From NCBI GenBank assembly GCA_015059805.1, contig SUZO01000006.1, positions 29,930 through 93,929 on the forward strand: a stretch of 64,000 nucleotides of DNA. Direction: 5' to 3'. The stretch comes from Rikenellaceae bacterium (GTDB lineage Bacteria > Bacteroidota > Bacteroidia > Bacteroidales > Rikenellaceae). Below, piece by piece: positions 43,204 to 52,959 of this stretch (position 1 is its first letter; every line of letters begins with the position of its first letter). The notes under the pieces are model-generated. The model made no database searches. It worked only from the letters and a program-made list of their open reading frames with translations, and was not told the origin of the DNA. A program made the position numbers and the translations under genes.

Positions 43204-44265
43204 CTACCCGTAAAACTCTTTGTACCACTGGGCGAAGGCGCGGAGGCCGGTGCGAAGTGGGGTGTGTGGTTTGAAGTTAAAGTCGCGCTCAAGGGCGGTG
43301 GTGTCGGCGTAGGTGACTGGTACGTCGCCTGGTTGCATTGCAGTGAGCTCCTTATGGCTCTCAAAGTCGTAATCTGCAGGAAGAACGCCTGCAGCGATAA
43401 GTTCTTGTTGCAGGATATCCACAAAGTCCAGGAGGTTCTCGGGGTTGCTATTGCCGATATTATATACCGCATATGGTGGCACTGGAAGACCATCCTCGCC
43501 AGTACTACGCTCTGGAGCGCGGTGCATAACGCGCTGCACGCCCTCAACAATATCGTCTACATATGTAAAGTCGCGGCGGCAGTTGCCATAGTTAAATATT
43601 TTGATTGTCTCTCCGCGGCGCAGCTTATCTGTAAAGCCGAAGTAAGCCATATCGGGGCGACCTGCAGGTCCATAGACCGTAAAGAAACGCAAGCCCGTAG
43701 ATGGAATATCATAAAGTTTACTATAGGCGTGCGCCATAAGTTCGTTACTCTTCTTGGTCGCTGCATAGAGACTCACAGGGTTATCTACCTTATCGTCGGT
43801 AGAGTAAGGCACCTTTTTATTGCTACCATAGACAGACGAAGAGGATGCATAGACGAGGTGTTCTACACCCTTTGCGCCATTATCGTAGCTATGGCGGCAA
43901 GCCTCAAGGATATTGTAGAAGCCAATGATGTTGCTCTCAATATATGCATCAGGATTGGTTATTGAGTAGCGAACACCCGCCTGGGCGGCAAGGTTTACCA
44001 CTATACTAAACTTATACTCAGCAAATAGGTTATCTACAAGCGCTCGGTCGGCGATATTGCCACGAACAAAGGTCCAGTGGTTATCCTGTTGAGTGGATGC
44101 TACTGTCTGTAGTCGCTCAAGGCGATACTCCTTAATCGCTGGGTCGTAATAATCATTCACGCTATCCAATCCTACAACGTGAACGTTCTGCTCTGTTGTA
44201 AGCAGTCGCTCAACAAGGTTTGCGCCGATGAATCCCGCAGCTCCAGTTACAAGAATTGTCTGCAT
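43204..44265 (-). CDS. NAD-dependent epimerase, UDP-glucuronate 4-epimerase type
   Basis: 353 residues, SDR fold: TGAAGFIGANLVERLL (NAD site), NLAAQAGVRYSI, SSSSVYGSNKKVPYS and catalytic YAATKK (Y167, K171). The insert AGVRYSI and RPDMAYFGFTD resemble UDP-GlcA 4-epimerases (making UDP-GalA), which agrees with the UDP-glucose dehydrogenase encoded 2 nt upstream. Codon use is of the host type, unlike the AT-rich genes downstream. Confidence 0.88.
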   Translation of the reverse strand: MQTILVTGAAGFIGANLVERLLTTEQNVHVVGLDSVNDYYDPAIKEYRLERLQTVASTQQDNHWTFVRGNIADRALVDNLFAEYKFSIVVNLAAQAGVRYSITNPDAYIESNIIGFYNILEACRHSYDNGAKGVEHLVYASSSSVYGSNKKVPYSTDDKVDNPVSLYAATKKSNELMAHAYSKLYDIPSTGLRFFTVYGPAGRPDMAYFGFTDKLRRGETIKIFNYGNCRRDFTYVDDIVEGVQRVMHRAPERSTGEDGLPVPPYAVYNIGNSNPENLLDFVDILQQELIAAGVLPADYDFESHKELTAMQPGDVPVTYADTTALERDFNFKPHTPLRTGLRAFAQWYKEFYG

Positions 44266-44267
44266 AG

Positions 44268-45500
44268 CTAATCTCGTCTAAAAATATCGCGTGTGTAGAC
44301 CTTCTCTACAACATCATCCAAAGAGCTATCGTAGCGATTTGCGATAATTGCCTGCGAGAGGGCTTTGAACTGAGCAAGATCGTTTACGATGCGGCTGCCG
44401 AAGAAGGTTGTACCGTTTTCAAGGGTTGGCTCGTAGATAATCACCTCTGCGCCCTTTGCCTTGATGCGCTTCATAACGCCCTGGATTGATGACTGGCGGA
44501 AGTTATCTGAGCCCGTCTTCATTGTTAGGCGGTAGACACCTATTACGCAACGCTGCTCGCGTGAGGCGTTATAGCTGCTATTACCGCTATAGTAGCCAGC
44601 CATTGTCAGCACGCGGTCGGCGATAAAATCTTTGCGGGTGCGGTTACTCTCAACAATCGCCGACATCATATTTTGCGGTACATCCTGATAGTTTGCAAGC
44701 AGCTGCTTGGTATCCTTCGGCAAACAGTAACCTCCATAGCCAAAAGATGGGTTGTTATAGTGCGTACCGATGCGAGGATCAAGACCCACGCCAGAGATAA
44801 TAGCTTGTGTATCAAGTCCCTTCATCTCTGCATAGGTATCTAACTCATTGAAGTAGCTCACACGAAGAGCGAGGTATGTATTTGCAAAGAGTTTTACAGC
44901 CTCCGCCTCAGTAAGACCCATAAAGAGGGTATCAATGTCCTCCTTAACTGCGCCCTGCTTGAGAAGGTCGGCAAATGCGCGAGCTGCTGCATCAAGACGC
45001 TCGTCACCATTTGGACGACCAACGATAATGCGGCTTGGGTAGAGATTGTCATAGAGTGCCTTGCTCTCGCGCAAGAACTCTGGCGAGAAGAGGATGTTCT
45101 GGCTACCAGTCTTTTCACGAATCTGCTCAGTGAAACCTACTGGGATAGTACTCTTGATGACCATTATCGCATTTGGATTGTACTTGATAACCAAATCAAT
45201 AACGCTCTCAACGGCTGATGTATCAAAGAAGTTGCGCTGGCTATCATAATTTGTTGGCGCAGCGATAATGACAAAATCGGCATCGCTGTAAGCTGCCTGA
45301 GCATCCAGTGTAGCCACAAGGTTAAGCTCTCGCTCGGCAAAAAACTTCTCAATGTACTCATCCTGAATAGGTGACTGGCGACGATTTATCATCTCCACCC
45401 TCTCAGCGACAATATCTACCGCTACAACCTGATTATGCTGTGAGAGCAATGTCGCCATGCTCAAGCCCACATAACCCGTTCCTGCTACTGCAATTTTCAT
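44268..45500 (-). CDS. ugd: UDP-glucose 6-dehydrogenase
   Basis: Oxidises UDP-glucose to UDP-glucuronate with 2 NAD. 410 residues: Rossmann start [47 protein letters not shown], and the catalytic Cys259 in [10 protein letters not shown]. Three nt after the NusG-like gene. With the epimerase it supplies uronic acid donors for the polysaccharide. Confidence 0.95.
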   Translation of the reverse strand: MKIAVAGTGYVGLSMATLLSQHNQVVAVDIVAERVEMINRRQSPIQDEYIEKFFAERELNLVATLDAQAAYSDADFVIIAAPTNYDSQRNFFDTSAVESVIDLVIKYNPNAIMVIKSTIPVGFTEQIREKTGSQNILFSPEFLRESKALYDNLYPSRIIVGRPNGDERLDAAARAFADLLKQGAVKEDIDTLFMGLTEAEAVKLFANTYLALRVSYFNELDTYAEMKGLDTQAIISGVGLDPRIGTHYNNPSFGYGGYCLPKDTKQLLANYQDVPQNMMSAIVESNRTRKDFIADRVLTMAGYYSGNSSYNASREQRCVIGVYRLTMKTGSDNFRQSSIQGVMKRIKAKGAEVIIYEPTLENGTTFFGSRIVNDLAQFKALSQAIIANRYDSSLDDVVEKVYTRDIFRRD

Positions 45501-45503
45501 ACT

Positions 45504-46052
45504 CTACTCTATTATTTCTATTAACTCCTTCTCTATGCGCGGTGTTGCCACTGCGGCTATGCCCTCAATTTTCACCACCACACGACGCTCACGCGCCCCC
45601 GCAACCTTCATCAGCAAACCCTCTGCCCCAGCAAATACGCCACCAATAACCCTAACGCGCATTCCAACTGCAAGCTCAACACTCTCAGGCTCTAAGAGCA
45701 TCAGTCGCTCATCCTCCGTTCCCGTCACAAGCATAAAGCTTCGCATCTGCACCTCTGGCACGACCATCGCCTGTCGAACACCATTCTTTGTGTGCATAAC
45801 ATAGCGAAGGTATGGTAACTCAAACTGCTTAATGTGATCTATCTTCTGACGGTCAGAGCGCACAAAGATGTAATTATGCACAAGCGCCCTGCGCTGTAAT
45901 ACCCTGCGCCCATTGACCAATTTTGCACGAACAACCTTTGTTGGCACAAAACTCTCAACCCCCAGTTCATCTAACCTACGCTTAGCTATAAGCTCTCGCT
46001 GATAAGTTACACGAAGCACATACCACTCCGTCTGATTACTGGAAATTTCCAT
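45504..46052 (-). CDS. NusG-like transcription antiterminator (UpxY type)
   Basis: 182 residues. NusG N-terminal domain: EWYVLRVTYQRELIAKRRLD, SFVPTKVV, and ALVHNYIFVRSDRQ; C-terminal KOW-like region VGMRVRVIGGVFAGAEGLLM. First gene of the 13-gene polysaccharide operon, as with the UpxY proteins of Bacteroides that prevent early termination in capsule leaders. No UpxZ partner follows. Confidence 0.88.
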   Translation of the reverse strand: MEISSNQTEWYVLRVTYQRELIAKRRLDELGVESFVPTKVVRAKLVNGRRVLQRRALVHNYIFVRSDRQKIDHIKQFELPYLRYVMHTKNGVRQAMVVPEVQMRSFMLVTGTEDERLMLLEPESVELAVGMRVRVIGGVFAGAEGLLMKVAGARERRVVVKIEGIAAVATPRIEKELIEIIE

Positions 46053-46194
46053 CGTTTTGCTTACAAAAGGATATATTTAGGGGACATTGGCAACCATATA
46101 ACACACTGATTACCAATCAATTAGCCAAATAAATCTACAAAGTGCGCCATAATATATTCATTTTCAGAACAAAGCATAACCGCACAATGCACTG

Positions 46195-46202
46195 CGAAGG
46201 TA
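46195..46202 (-). promoter_or_regulatory. Probable -7 box of the polysaccharide operon
   Basis: TACCTTCG on the minus strand, one base off TAnnTTTG, with TTTG about 20 nt upstream. It leaves a leader of roughly 135 nt before the antiterminator gene, room for an UpxY-type recognition element. No invertible promoter repeats are visible. Confidence 0.5.
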
Positions 46203-46237
46203 ATAAAATTTGGATACAAAAACAAAGTTTTTTCTGT

Positions 46238-48049
46238 TTATTTCACCAAAGGGAGTAATTCAACCACCAACTGGCACTTTTTTCGCACGAACAGGTCAAA
46301 ACCGACTCGACAAGTACCTGGATTTTCGCAATCATAGTTAGTTAAAGGGGTGTTAGAAAGGACAAATGGAGTACACTTGCGCGGGGTCACTGCCCTAACG
46401 ATAAGGCTCTTACCACCCTTCTGAAGCAGGATATCCCCATTATCCAAAATCTTTGCATCAGCCTCACTACACATAGTCCAACGAATTGTGGCAGGCTGCG
46501 ATGCTGCAACTTCATCCAGCACAGTAACCTTGCCCACATCATCTACGGTAATTGTGCGATATGCAACATCCAGACAATCAAATATTTGAGAGAGGTCAAA
46601 ACTCGCTCCGTGGCAATTAGGCATATTAAATACCTCCTCCATTGTTGCTCTGCCCTCAACAAGGTGCTTACGACCCTTAACTGTCAAAGTTGAGTGTGAC
46701 TGACAGCCCAAGCGGAAGACATCCCACCTATCGGAGTTTTGGTCCATCTTCCACAGATTTATACCTAGCTTCTCAAGCGAGTGGTAGTTCTGGCTCCCAA
46801 GGTCTGCACTCCAGCGCACACCACCCCACTCATAGACAAAACTACCAGCATCCATATGTGCGTGGGAGAGCGATGCAGAGCCACCTTTTGCCGCCAAATA
46901 TATATCATTGCGACTCTGCCACCCACTGCGATAGACAAAGAGCGGCTGCACACCCTGACCAACGTAGAAATTGCTCTTTGGTGGAGCAACCTTATCCAAA
47001 TCACAGCGCGCCAAAAAGAACATTGCCACAGGAAGCAGACGCTTCTCAAAGACCCTCAATCTACCACGCTCAGCGGTTGTAAAATCGTTATATAGCATGC
47101 TAAAATCACCACTCTGAAGCGCAAACCACCCCAGCAAAGGATTACACTGATTGTTAGCTATACCATTATCAGAGAAGTTGAATGAACGAGCTGTAGGCGT
47201 AGAGATAAACTTCACAAAATCAGCCGATTTCACAAAACCGCTATAGTTTTCAAGACCAAAGCTACTACCCAAAGCTGTACGCAAACCCTCTATTAGCAAC
47301 ACCTCAAACCAAGTGCCATAACTCCAGTATCCCACACCCTCAGGATAGACCCCATCTGGAGCATAGACCTGCTGCGCAATAGCATTTGACTTTAGCGACT
47401 TTTCAATCATTGATAAAGCCAAATCTGGCTCATGCTCCGCGATAGCCAAAGAGCCCAAAACCATGCCACAGTTACAGACCTGATTCCAGTTGTTAGCGCG
47501 GTGGTAAAACCACATCTGACTCTCACTCTCTGCACCATAGATTCCATGGTGGATAATGGCATCCACAATCTTGGTGCGGCTACTTTGCGAGAGGGTGTGA
47601 TAGAGCCAATCGTACCCCAAAGCCAAGGCTGTCATCATCTCAGCAACATCAAGAAAATGAGAGGGATTCCAATCTTCAAACTCCGCCGCGGCGACCATCT
47701 CCTCTTCGGCTCGCCGAGCATATCGTTCATCCCCCGTAACCATCCACGCATAGGAGCAATAGAGCACCCGCTCCAGCACTGTTCGTGAGGTAGCAAGTAA
47801 CCTCTTGCCCACCTTCTTGCGCACCACTGTAGGCTCATCAAGGTACTTTGCAGCCATAGATAGCACAAAATCATCTAACTTCTCCATATATGGATTACTC
47901 TGCACAGCACTACGCACCTTGACAATATCATTACTGCGTATAATAAGACGGGGATGGGCAACAGGCTCTGTAAATTTCTCCAACGGCAGGTTCTCAGCCG
48001 AGAGGATAAAAGGTAGCAATATTAGAAAAATTAGGGAGATTCGCTTCAT
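46238..48049 (-). CDS. Heparinase II/III-like polysaccharide lyase, exported
   Basis: 603 residues from MKRISLIFLILLPFILSAEN (signal peptide). N-terminal alpha/alpha toroid with WYHTLSQSSRT-like repeats, MWFYHRANNWNQVCN and VYPEGVGYWSYG, then the heparinase II/III beta-sandwich with SLSHAHMDAGSFVYEWGG. Such enzymes cleave uronate-containing glycans by beta-elimination, with Tyr/His catalysis (NNWN, Y, H). It lies beside the operon that makes UDP-uronates but is transcribed from its own promoter. Confidence 0.82.
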   Translation of the reverse strand: MKRISLIFLILLPFILSAENLPLEKFTEPVAHPRLIIRSNDIVKVRSAVQSNPYMEKLDDFVLSMAAKYLDEPTVVRKKVGKRLLATSRTVLERVLYCSYAWMVTGDERYARRAEEEMVAAAEFEDWNPSHFLDVAEMMTALALGYDWLYHTLSQSSRTKIVDAIIHHGIYGAESESQMWFYHRANNWNQVCNCGMVLGSLAIAEHEPDLALSMIEKSLKSNAIAQQVYAPDGVYPEGVGYWSYGTWFEVLLIEGLRTALGSSFGLENYSGFVKSADFVKFISTPTARSFNFSDNGIANNQCNPLLGWFALQSGDFSMLYNDFTTAERGRLRVFEKRLLPVAMFFLARCDLDKVAPPKSNFYVGQGVQPLFVYRSGWQSRNDIYLAAKGGSASLSHAHMDAGSFVYEWGGVRWSADLGSQNYHSLEKLGINLWKMDQNSDRWDVFRLGCQSHSTLTVKGRKHLVEGRATMEEVFNMPNCHGASFDLSQIFDCLDVAYRTITVDDVGKVTVLDEVAASQPATIRWTMCSEADAKILDNGDILLQKGGKSLIVRAVTPRKCTPFVLSNTPLTNYDCENPGTCRVGFDLFVRKKCQLVVELLPLVK

Positions 48050-48067
48050 TGTGACATAATGTTTTAA

Positions 48068-48084
48068 CAAAATTACTAATTTTG
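48068..48084. promoter_or_regulatory. Palindromic divergent -7 boxes, heparinase-like gene and groES
   Basis: CAAAATTA-C-TAATTTTG: a minus-strand TAATTTTG (48075-48068), 18 nt before the lyase start, and a plus-strand TAATTTTG (48077-48084), which would give groES a leader of about 115 nt. Confidence 0.5.
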
Positions 48085-48102
48085 TGACAAAATGTCAATA
48101 GC

Positions 48103-48122
48103 ATCTGCCATTTTTGGCAGAT
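48103..48122 (+). promoter_or_regulatory. Hairpin in the groES leader
   Basis: Perfect ATCTGCCA-TTTT-TGGCAGAT, 83 nt upstream of groES. It is not a CIRCE element (no TTAGCACTC). It could be an operator or an mRNA structure. Confidence 0.45.
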
Positions 48123-48205
48123 AATTGAGTGTGGCATAGCTATTGATTGTACTGTGGGCAAACAGATTAAACAAACGTAAACTAGAAACATAAAAACCAA
48201 AGATT

Positions 48206-48478
48206 ATGATTAAACCATTATCAGACAGAGTTCTCATTCTGCCAAATCCAGCAGAGGAGATTACCGCCGGAGGTCTAATTATTCCGGACACAGCAAAGGA
48301 GAAGCCACTTGCCGGCAAGGTTATCGCCGTAGGTCCTGGCACAAAGGATGTTACTATGGAGGTTTGTCAGGGCGACGAGGTGCTCTATGGCAAGTACTCA
48401 GGCACTGAGGTAACCTACGCAGGTACATCTTATATTATTATGAAACAATCAGAGATTTTAGCAGTAGTAGAGAAATAG
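48206..48478 (+). CDS. groES: Co-chaperonin GroES
   Basis: 90 residues, lid of the GroEL chamber. MIKPLSDRVLILPNPAEE, then the mobile loop ITAGGLIIPDTAKEKP, GKVIAVGPG and DEVLYGKYSGTEV. Upstream of groEL, but separated from it by 281 bp of repeats (a heptamer hairpin and element B4) instead of the usual short gap. Confidence 0.97.
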   Translation: MIKPLSDRVLILPNPAEEITAGGLIIPDTAKEKPLAGKVIAVGPGTKDVTMEVCQGDEVLYGKYSGTEVTYAGTSYIIMKQSEILAVVEK

Positions 48479-48602
48479 CCGTTGGCTGTTGACCATTGGA
48501 CATTGGCTTTTTAAGGTATCCGCTTTGCGGATTTTATACATATAAGTCGGCATTGCCGACACCTCTAAAAGGCTAACGGCTAATGGCTAATAGCTAATAG
48601 CC
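48477..48602. repeat. Inverted pair of heptamer arrays after groES
   Basis: Left arm AGCCGTTGGCTGTTGACCAT (from the groES stop) and right arm GGCTAACGGCTAATGGCTAA pair to form a long hairpin whose apex holds two smaller ones (ATCCGCTTTGCGGAT and GTCGGCATTGCCGAC). Confidence 0.7.
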
Positions 48603-48617
48603 AAAAAACAAACAACC

Positions 48618-48738
48618 GTTTGGATTTTAGAGGAGATTTTACAAGGCGCACAAGTGGTTTAGCGCGCAGCATACTAAAACGTATGTGAGCAGCTAAAACA
48701 CGCAGTGTAACGCAGTAAAACTCCCATAAAATCCAAAC
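48618..48738. repeat. Palindromic element family B, copy B4, between groES and groEL
   Basis: Arms GTTTGGATTTTAGAGGAG and CTCCCATAAAATCCAAAC, next ATTTTAC/GTAAAA, GGTTTAGC/GCTAAAAC, and core at 48666-48690 (GCAGCATACT, AAAACGTATGTGAG). Ends 21 nt before the groEL start. Confidence 0.75.
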
Positions 48739-48747
48739 CAAAATTAA

Positions 48748-50388
<1,641 letters not shown>

Positions 50389-50418
50389 TCAGCGCGGTTT
50401 TCAGACAGCAATGCTGTT

Positions 50419-50477
50419 GTTACAATAAAAGGACTTGCCTAAGCAAATAAACTTGCAGGCAGTCCTTTTCTTGTAAC
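50419..50477 (+). terminator. Large terminator hairpin after groEL
   Basis: GTTACAA-T-AAAAGGACTTGCCT pairs with AGGCAGTCCTTTT-C-TTGTAAC around an AAGCAAATAAACTTGC apex. Further palindromic bases (TCAGACAGC, GGCTCTGA) flank it. Confidence 0.7.
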
Positions 50478-50519
50478 ACCTACTTCGTAGGCTCTGAAAA
50501 CCGAAAAACGGCTGATATA

Positions 50520-50766
50520 CAGTATAAAGTATCAAAATGTAGCCCAAATGTTGCCAAAATCGGGGTTTGGAGAAAAAGAAAAACTCCTAAATTGCTGTTC
50601 TACAACAATCTAGGAGTTCTCTTTCGTGGTGCCACCGGGAAACATTATCAAGCGCGTAACCTGTTGTGTGCTAGTGTCATTGATGTTTAGCCTAGTCCAA
50701 TGCTCACGAATTGCACACGGCTATAATTCACCATTTTTCACTACTCTTTATCGGCTTTTTCTACTG
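50520..50766. other. Non-coding junction between core genome and accessory region
   Basis: Contains a hairpin ACTCCTAAATTG/CAATCTAGGAGT (50584-50618) and GTGGTGCCACCGGGAA at 50627-50642, which resembles the reverse complement of a tRNA 3' end although no tRNA body follows. GC content drops from here on. Possible element boundary or att remnant; no gene seen. Confidence 0.4.
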
Positions 50767-51078
50767 CTACAAAGGTAGTAAATTTCCTCGATTTTCGTGC
50801 AAAGCGGGAGTATAATTTTGTTGCAGCAGAGCCAAAATATCCGACTCTTTATAGAGCATCTTGCCGGGCAATGCGACAAACGACACAAGCCCATCATAGC
50901 GATACTGCTGCAATGTGCGTTTAGTAATTCGTAAAGCCTTGCACACCTCCTCGCCCGATAGGTAATGCTCTCCATTCAGCACGGGACGGCAGAATCCTCG
51001 AATCTGCTCAATGCCGGCATCGACCTTCGCAAGATCGACTTGCAGCTCCCGTAAATTTTCATTAAATACCAAGTTCAT
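50767..51078 (-). CDS. Helix-turn-helix (excisionase/MerR-like) protein 1
   Basis: 103 residues. A winged-helix HTH occupies the C-terminal half: SGEEVCKALRITKRTLQQYR then DGLVSFVALPGKMLYKESDI, the pattern of the small HTH_17 proteins of Bacteroidales conjugative and mobilisable elements. Possibly a recombination directionality factor or regulator. One nt after the second HTH gene. No integrase nearby. Confidence 0.75.
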   Translation of the reverse strand: MNLVFNENLRELQVDLAKVDAGIEQIRGFCRPVLNGEHYLSGEEVCKALRITKRTLQQYRYDGLVSFVALPGKMLYKESDILALLQQNYTPALHENRGNLLPL

Positions 51079-51079
51079 A

Positions 51080-51358
51080 CTATTTACCTTTTATTGTATT
51101 GATTTTAATAAGTTTCTCCACATCGGCACGGCGATAGTAAATCTTGCGCCCAATTGTCGAGAAACCCAGAATACCTCGCTCACGATATCCCTGCAACTGG
51201 CGTTTTGAGAGCCCGAGAATCTCCGCCAATTCACTATTCTCCACCCACTCCGAATTGATGCTGCACTCCTCTGCAATGGCACGAATCTCCATTGCCGCCT
51301 TCTTGATGGTACTGAGCAACTGCTCGTACTCACTTTTTTCAATTGCTACATATTCCAT
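51080..51358 (-). CDS. Helix-turn-helix (excisionase/MerR-like) protein 2
   Basis: 92 residues with WVENSELAEILGLSKRQLQG and GILGFSTIGRKIYYRRADVE, again an HTH_17-type DNA-binding domain; the N-terminus is a short helix. Upstream partner of protein 1 in a two-gene unit that recurs on Bacteroidales mobile elements. Confidence 0.75.
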   Translation of the reverse strand: MEYVAIEKSEYEQLLSTIKKAAMEIRAIAEECSINSEWVENSELAEILGLSKRQLQGYRERGILGFSTIGRKIYYRRADVEKLIKINTIKGK

Positions 51359-52029
51359 AATTCATCGTTTTTAATTTAGAGTAGGTGGCTTTTAATGGGA
51401 AGGTTTACGGATTGTACCGTTTTATTCGAGTATTAGTAAAAAAATGTGGCCTATAAAGTTTAAGCCACATTCCCGATTTGCTCTACCATGCTGCATTTTC
51501 CCAATGCTAATAGCGGGTGTATTCTGCAATTTTCCAAAACAAAACACCCTCTATTCTTACATTTTTTTCCAAAATTCTTTATTGGGGAACTTTTAATATA
51601 GGTACTCGACTCTATGATAAAAAGTGCTTCAATCGTGCGGAATCTATCAAGAAATCACACATTCCGCACAATTGCGAGCATATTGATTGATACCCAATCC
51701 CGATTTCCCGCAAATTTTATACGGAGTTTTTGCGACTTCCAATCAAATTATAGTCTTTCCGAAGCGAGTATTCACGAGCTATACAGCACATTAATTGGGG
51801 GGGGTAAAACACATCATTTCTTCACAAATCAACACATTTATCAATTTTGCACGCAAAATCGTTTCACTTTTGTTTGTGTATTGTGTTGGTATATAGGCTA
51901 TCACGAGTATTTCTTCTGTACACTTCTTAAAGAGGATAGTCCGATTGGGTCGTCCACTTTTTATTTAATAGCGCACGCCGAAATGCCTCGATTTGACAGC
52001 AGAATATATAACAAACATTAATATTTTCG
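51359..52029. other. AT-rich intergenic region with a G8 tract
   Basis: No convincing gene. A 135-codon plus-strand frame (51614-52021) has no recognisable motif and an unlikely composition (Cys, His and Phe rich). It contains a run of eight G at 51797-51804, the longest G tract I noticed in the window. Confidence 0.45.
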
Positions 52030-52037
52030 TAAATTTG
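52030..52037 (+). promoter_or_regulatory. -7 box upstream of the CHAT-like protease gene
   Basis: TAAATTTG, 40 nt before the preferred start at 52078. Confidence 0.5.
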
Positions 52038-52077
52038 TGATACGGAATCCAAATTGCAAAATATAAATTACATTAAT

Positions 52078-52959
52078 ATGACTTATTTCTACTTTAATAA
52101 ATTATATATACTACAATCGCTTAGTCCAAACGATTTTGCTTTGGGATATAATCAACCCAATAATAATCTTATAATGACTATCGAAAGTATAAAGCGTCAA
52201 AATAGGAATCTTGATTGGTTTAGTTATGAATTAATAACCATTGACCTTGGAGAGAATCAATTCATAAATGTAACAGAACGCATTATAACTGAATGTCTCC
52301 ATAATAATATATATCCGATAATACATTTTTGGGGACATGGAGAAAAAGATAATGGAATTTATATTTGGAATAATAACAATGCCGAATATGATTGTATCGT
52401 TTGGCGTGATTTATTTATGTACTTAGCAAATATAAATAAATCTTGTCATAATAATTTATTTTTCACAACTACAGCATGTCATGGATTTGATAGTTTTAAG
52501 CAGTTATTCATAGAAGAACTCCAGATAATTCCAATTGTTGGCATAGTAGCAATTGATCCCAATGAAGAATTTTATGTTGACGATGCCGACATTATATTTT
52601 GCGAGTTTTACAAAACTTTATTGATAACTCGTTCTATAAGCCAAGCGTTCTCAATAGTAAATGCACTAAAACCTAAATTAATAGGGAAGTCTCCATATGT
52701 GGCTTTTAGCGACATATGGTTTGTAAAGGCATATAAGATGGCCGCTGACAAATGTTATACTAAAAAAAATGTCAAAAAGATTATCAGCAAGAACTTGGTC
52801 TGTTGGCCTGATAAACTTAAGCGTAAGACATTGTCTGATTATATGAAAGAGATTGAAGTGCAACGACAATTAGATTATATTCATATTCGAAATCAGAAGT
52901 TTATGTTTGATGACCCCAAAGTGGAAAAAGCAAGATTTGATCTTCCCGATAGAATATAA
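52078..52959 (+). CDS. Stand-alone CHAT/caspase-like cysteine protease
   Basis: 293 residues from MTYFYFNKLYILQ (a Met at 52054 is also in frame). Central caspase-hemoglobinase fold pattern: YPIIHFWGHGEKDNGIYIW with His87 as the candidate catalytic His, and NNLFFTTTACHGFDSF with Cys134 following a hydrophobic strand, as in CHAT proteases (strand-ACxS/G). The following segment IIFCEFYKTLLITRSISQAF resembles the CHAT FYxxLxxGxSxxxAL helix. No TPR, transmembrane or signal region. A-T rich codons. It opens the defence-like island and is followed by AbiE genes. The substrate is unknown; a host effector or neighbouring protein is possible. Confidence 0.65.
   Translation: MTYFYFNKLYILQSLSPNDFALGYNQPNNNLIMTIESIKRQNRNLDWFSYELITIDLGENQFINVTERIITECLHNNIYPIIHFWGHGEKDNGIYIWNNNNAEYDCIVWRDLFMYLANINKSCHNNLFFTTTACHGFDSFKQLFIEELQIIPIVGIVAIDPNEEFYVDDADIIFCEFYKTLLITRSISQAFSIVNALKPKLIGKSPYVAFSDIWFVKAYKMAADKCYTKKNVKKIISKNLVCWPDKLKRKTLSDYMKEIEVQRQLDYIHIRNQKFMFDDPKVEKARFDLPDRI

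Noticed and set aside
46053..46237. Invertible capsule promoter (as in Bacteroides fragilis)
   Set aside because: No flanking inverted repeats of the required kind are visible, and no recombinase gene is adjacent.
48085..48205. CIRCE/HrcA or sigma-54 site upstream of groES
   Set aside because: No TTAGCACTC inverted repeat and no proper GG/GC -24/-12 pair; only an unrelated 8-bp hairpin is present.
51614..52021. 135-codon frame upstream of the CHAT-like gene
   Set aside because: No recognisable motif, odd composition, contains the G8 tract; kept only as a note on the gene-free interval.
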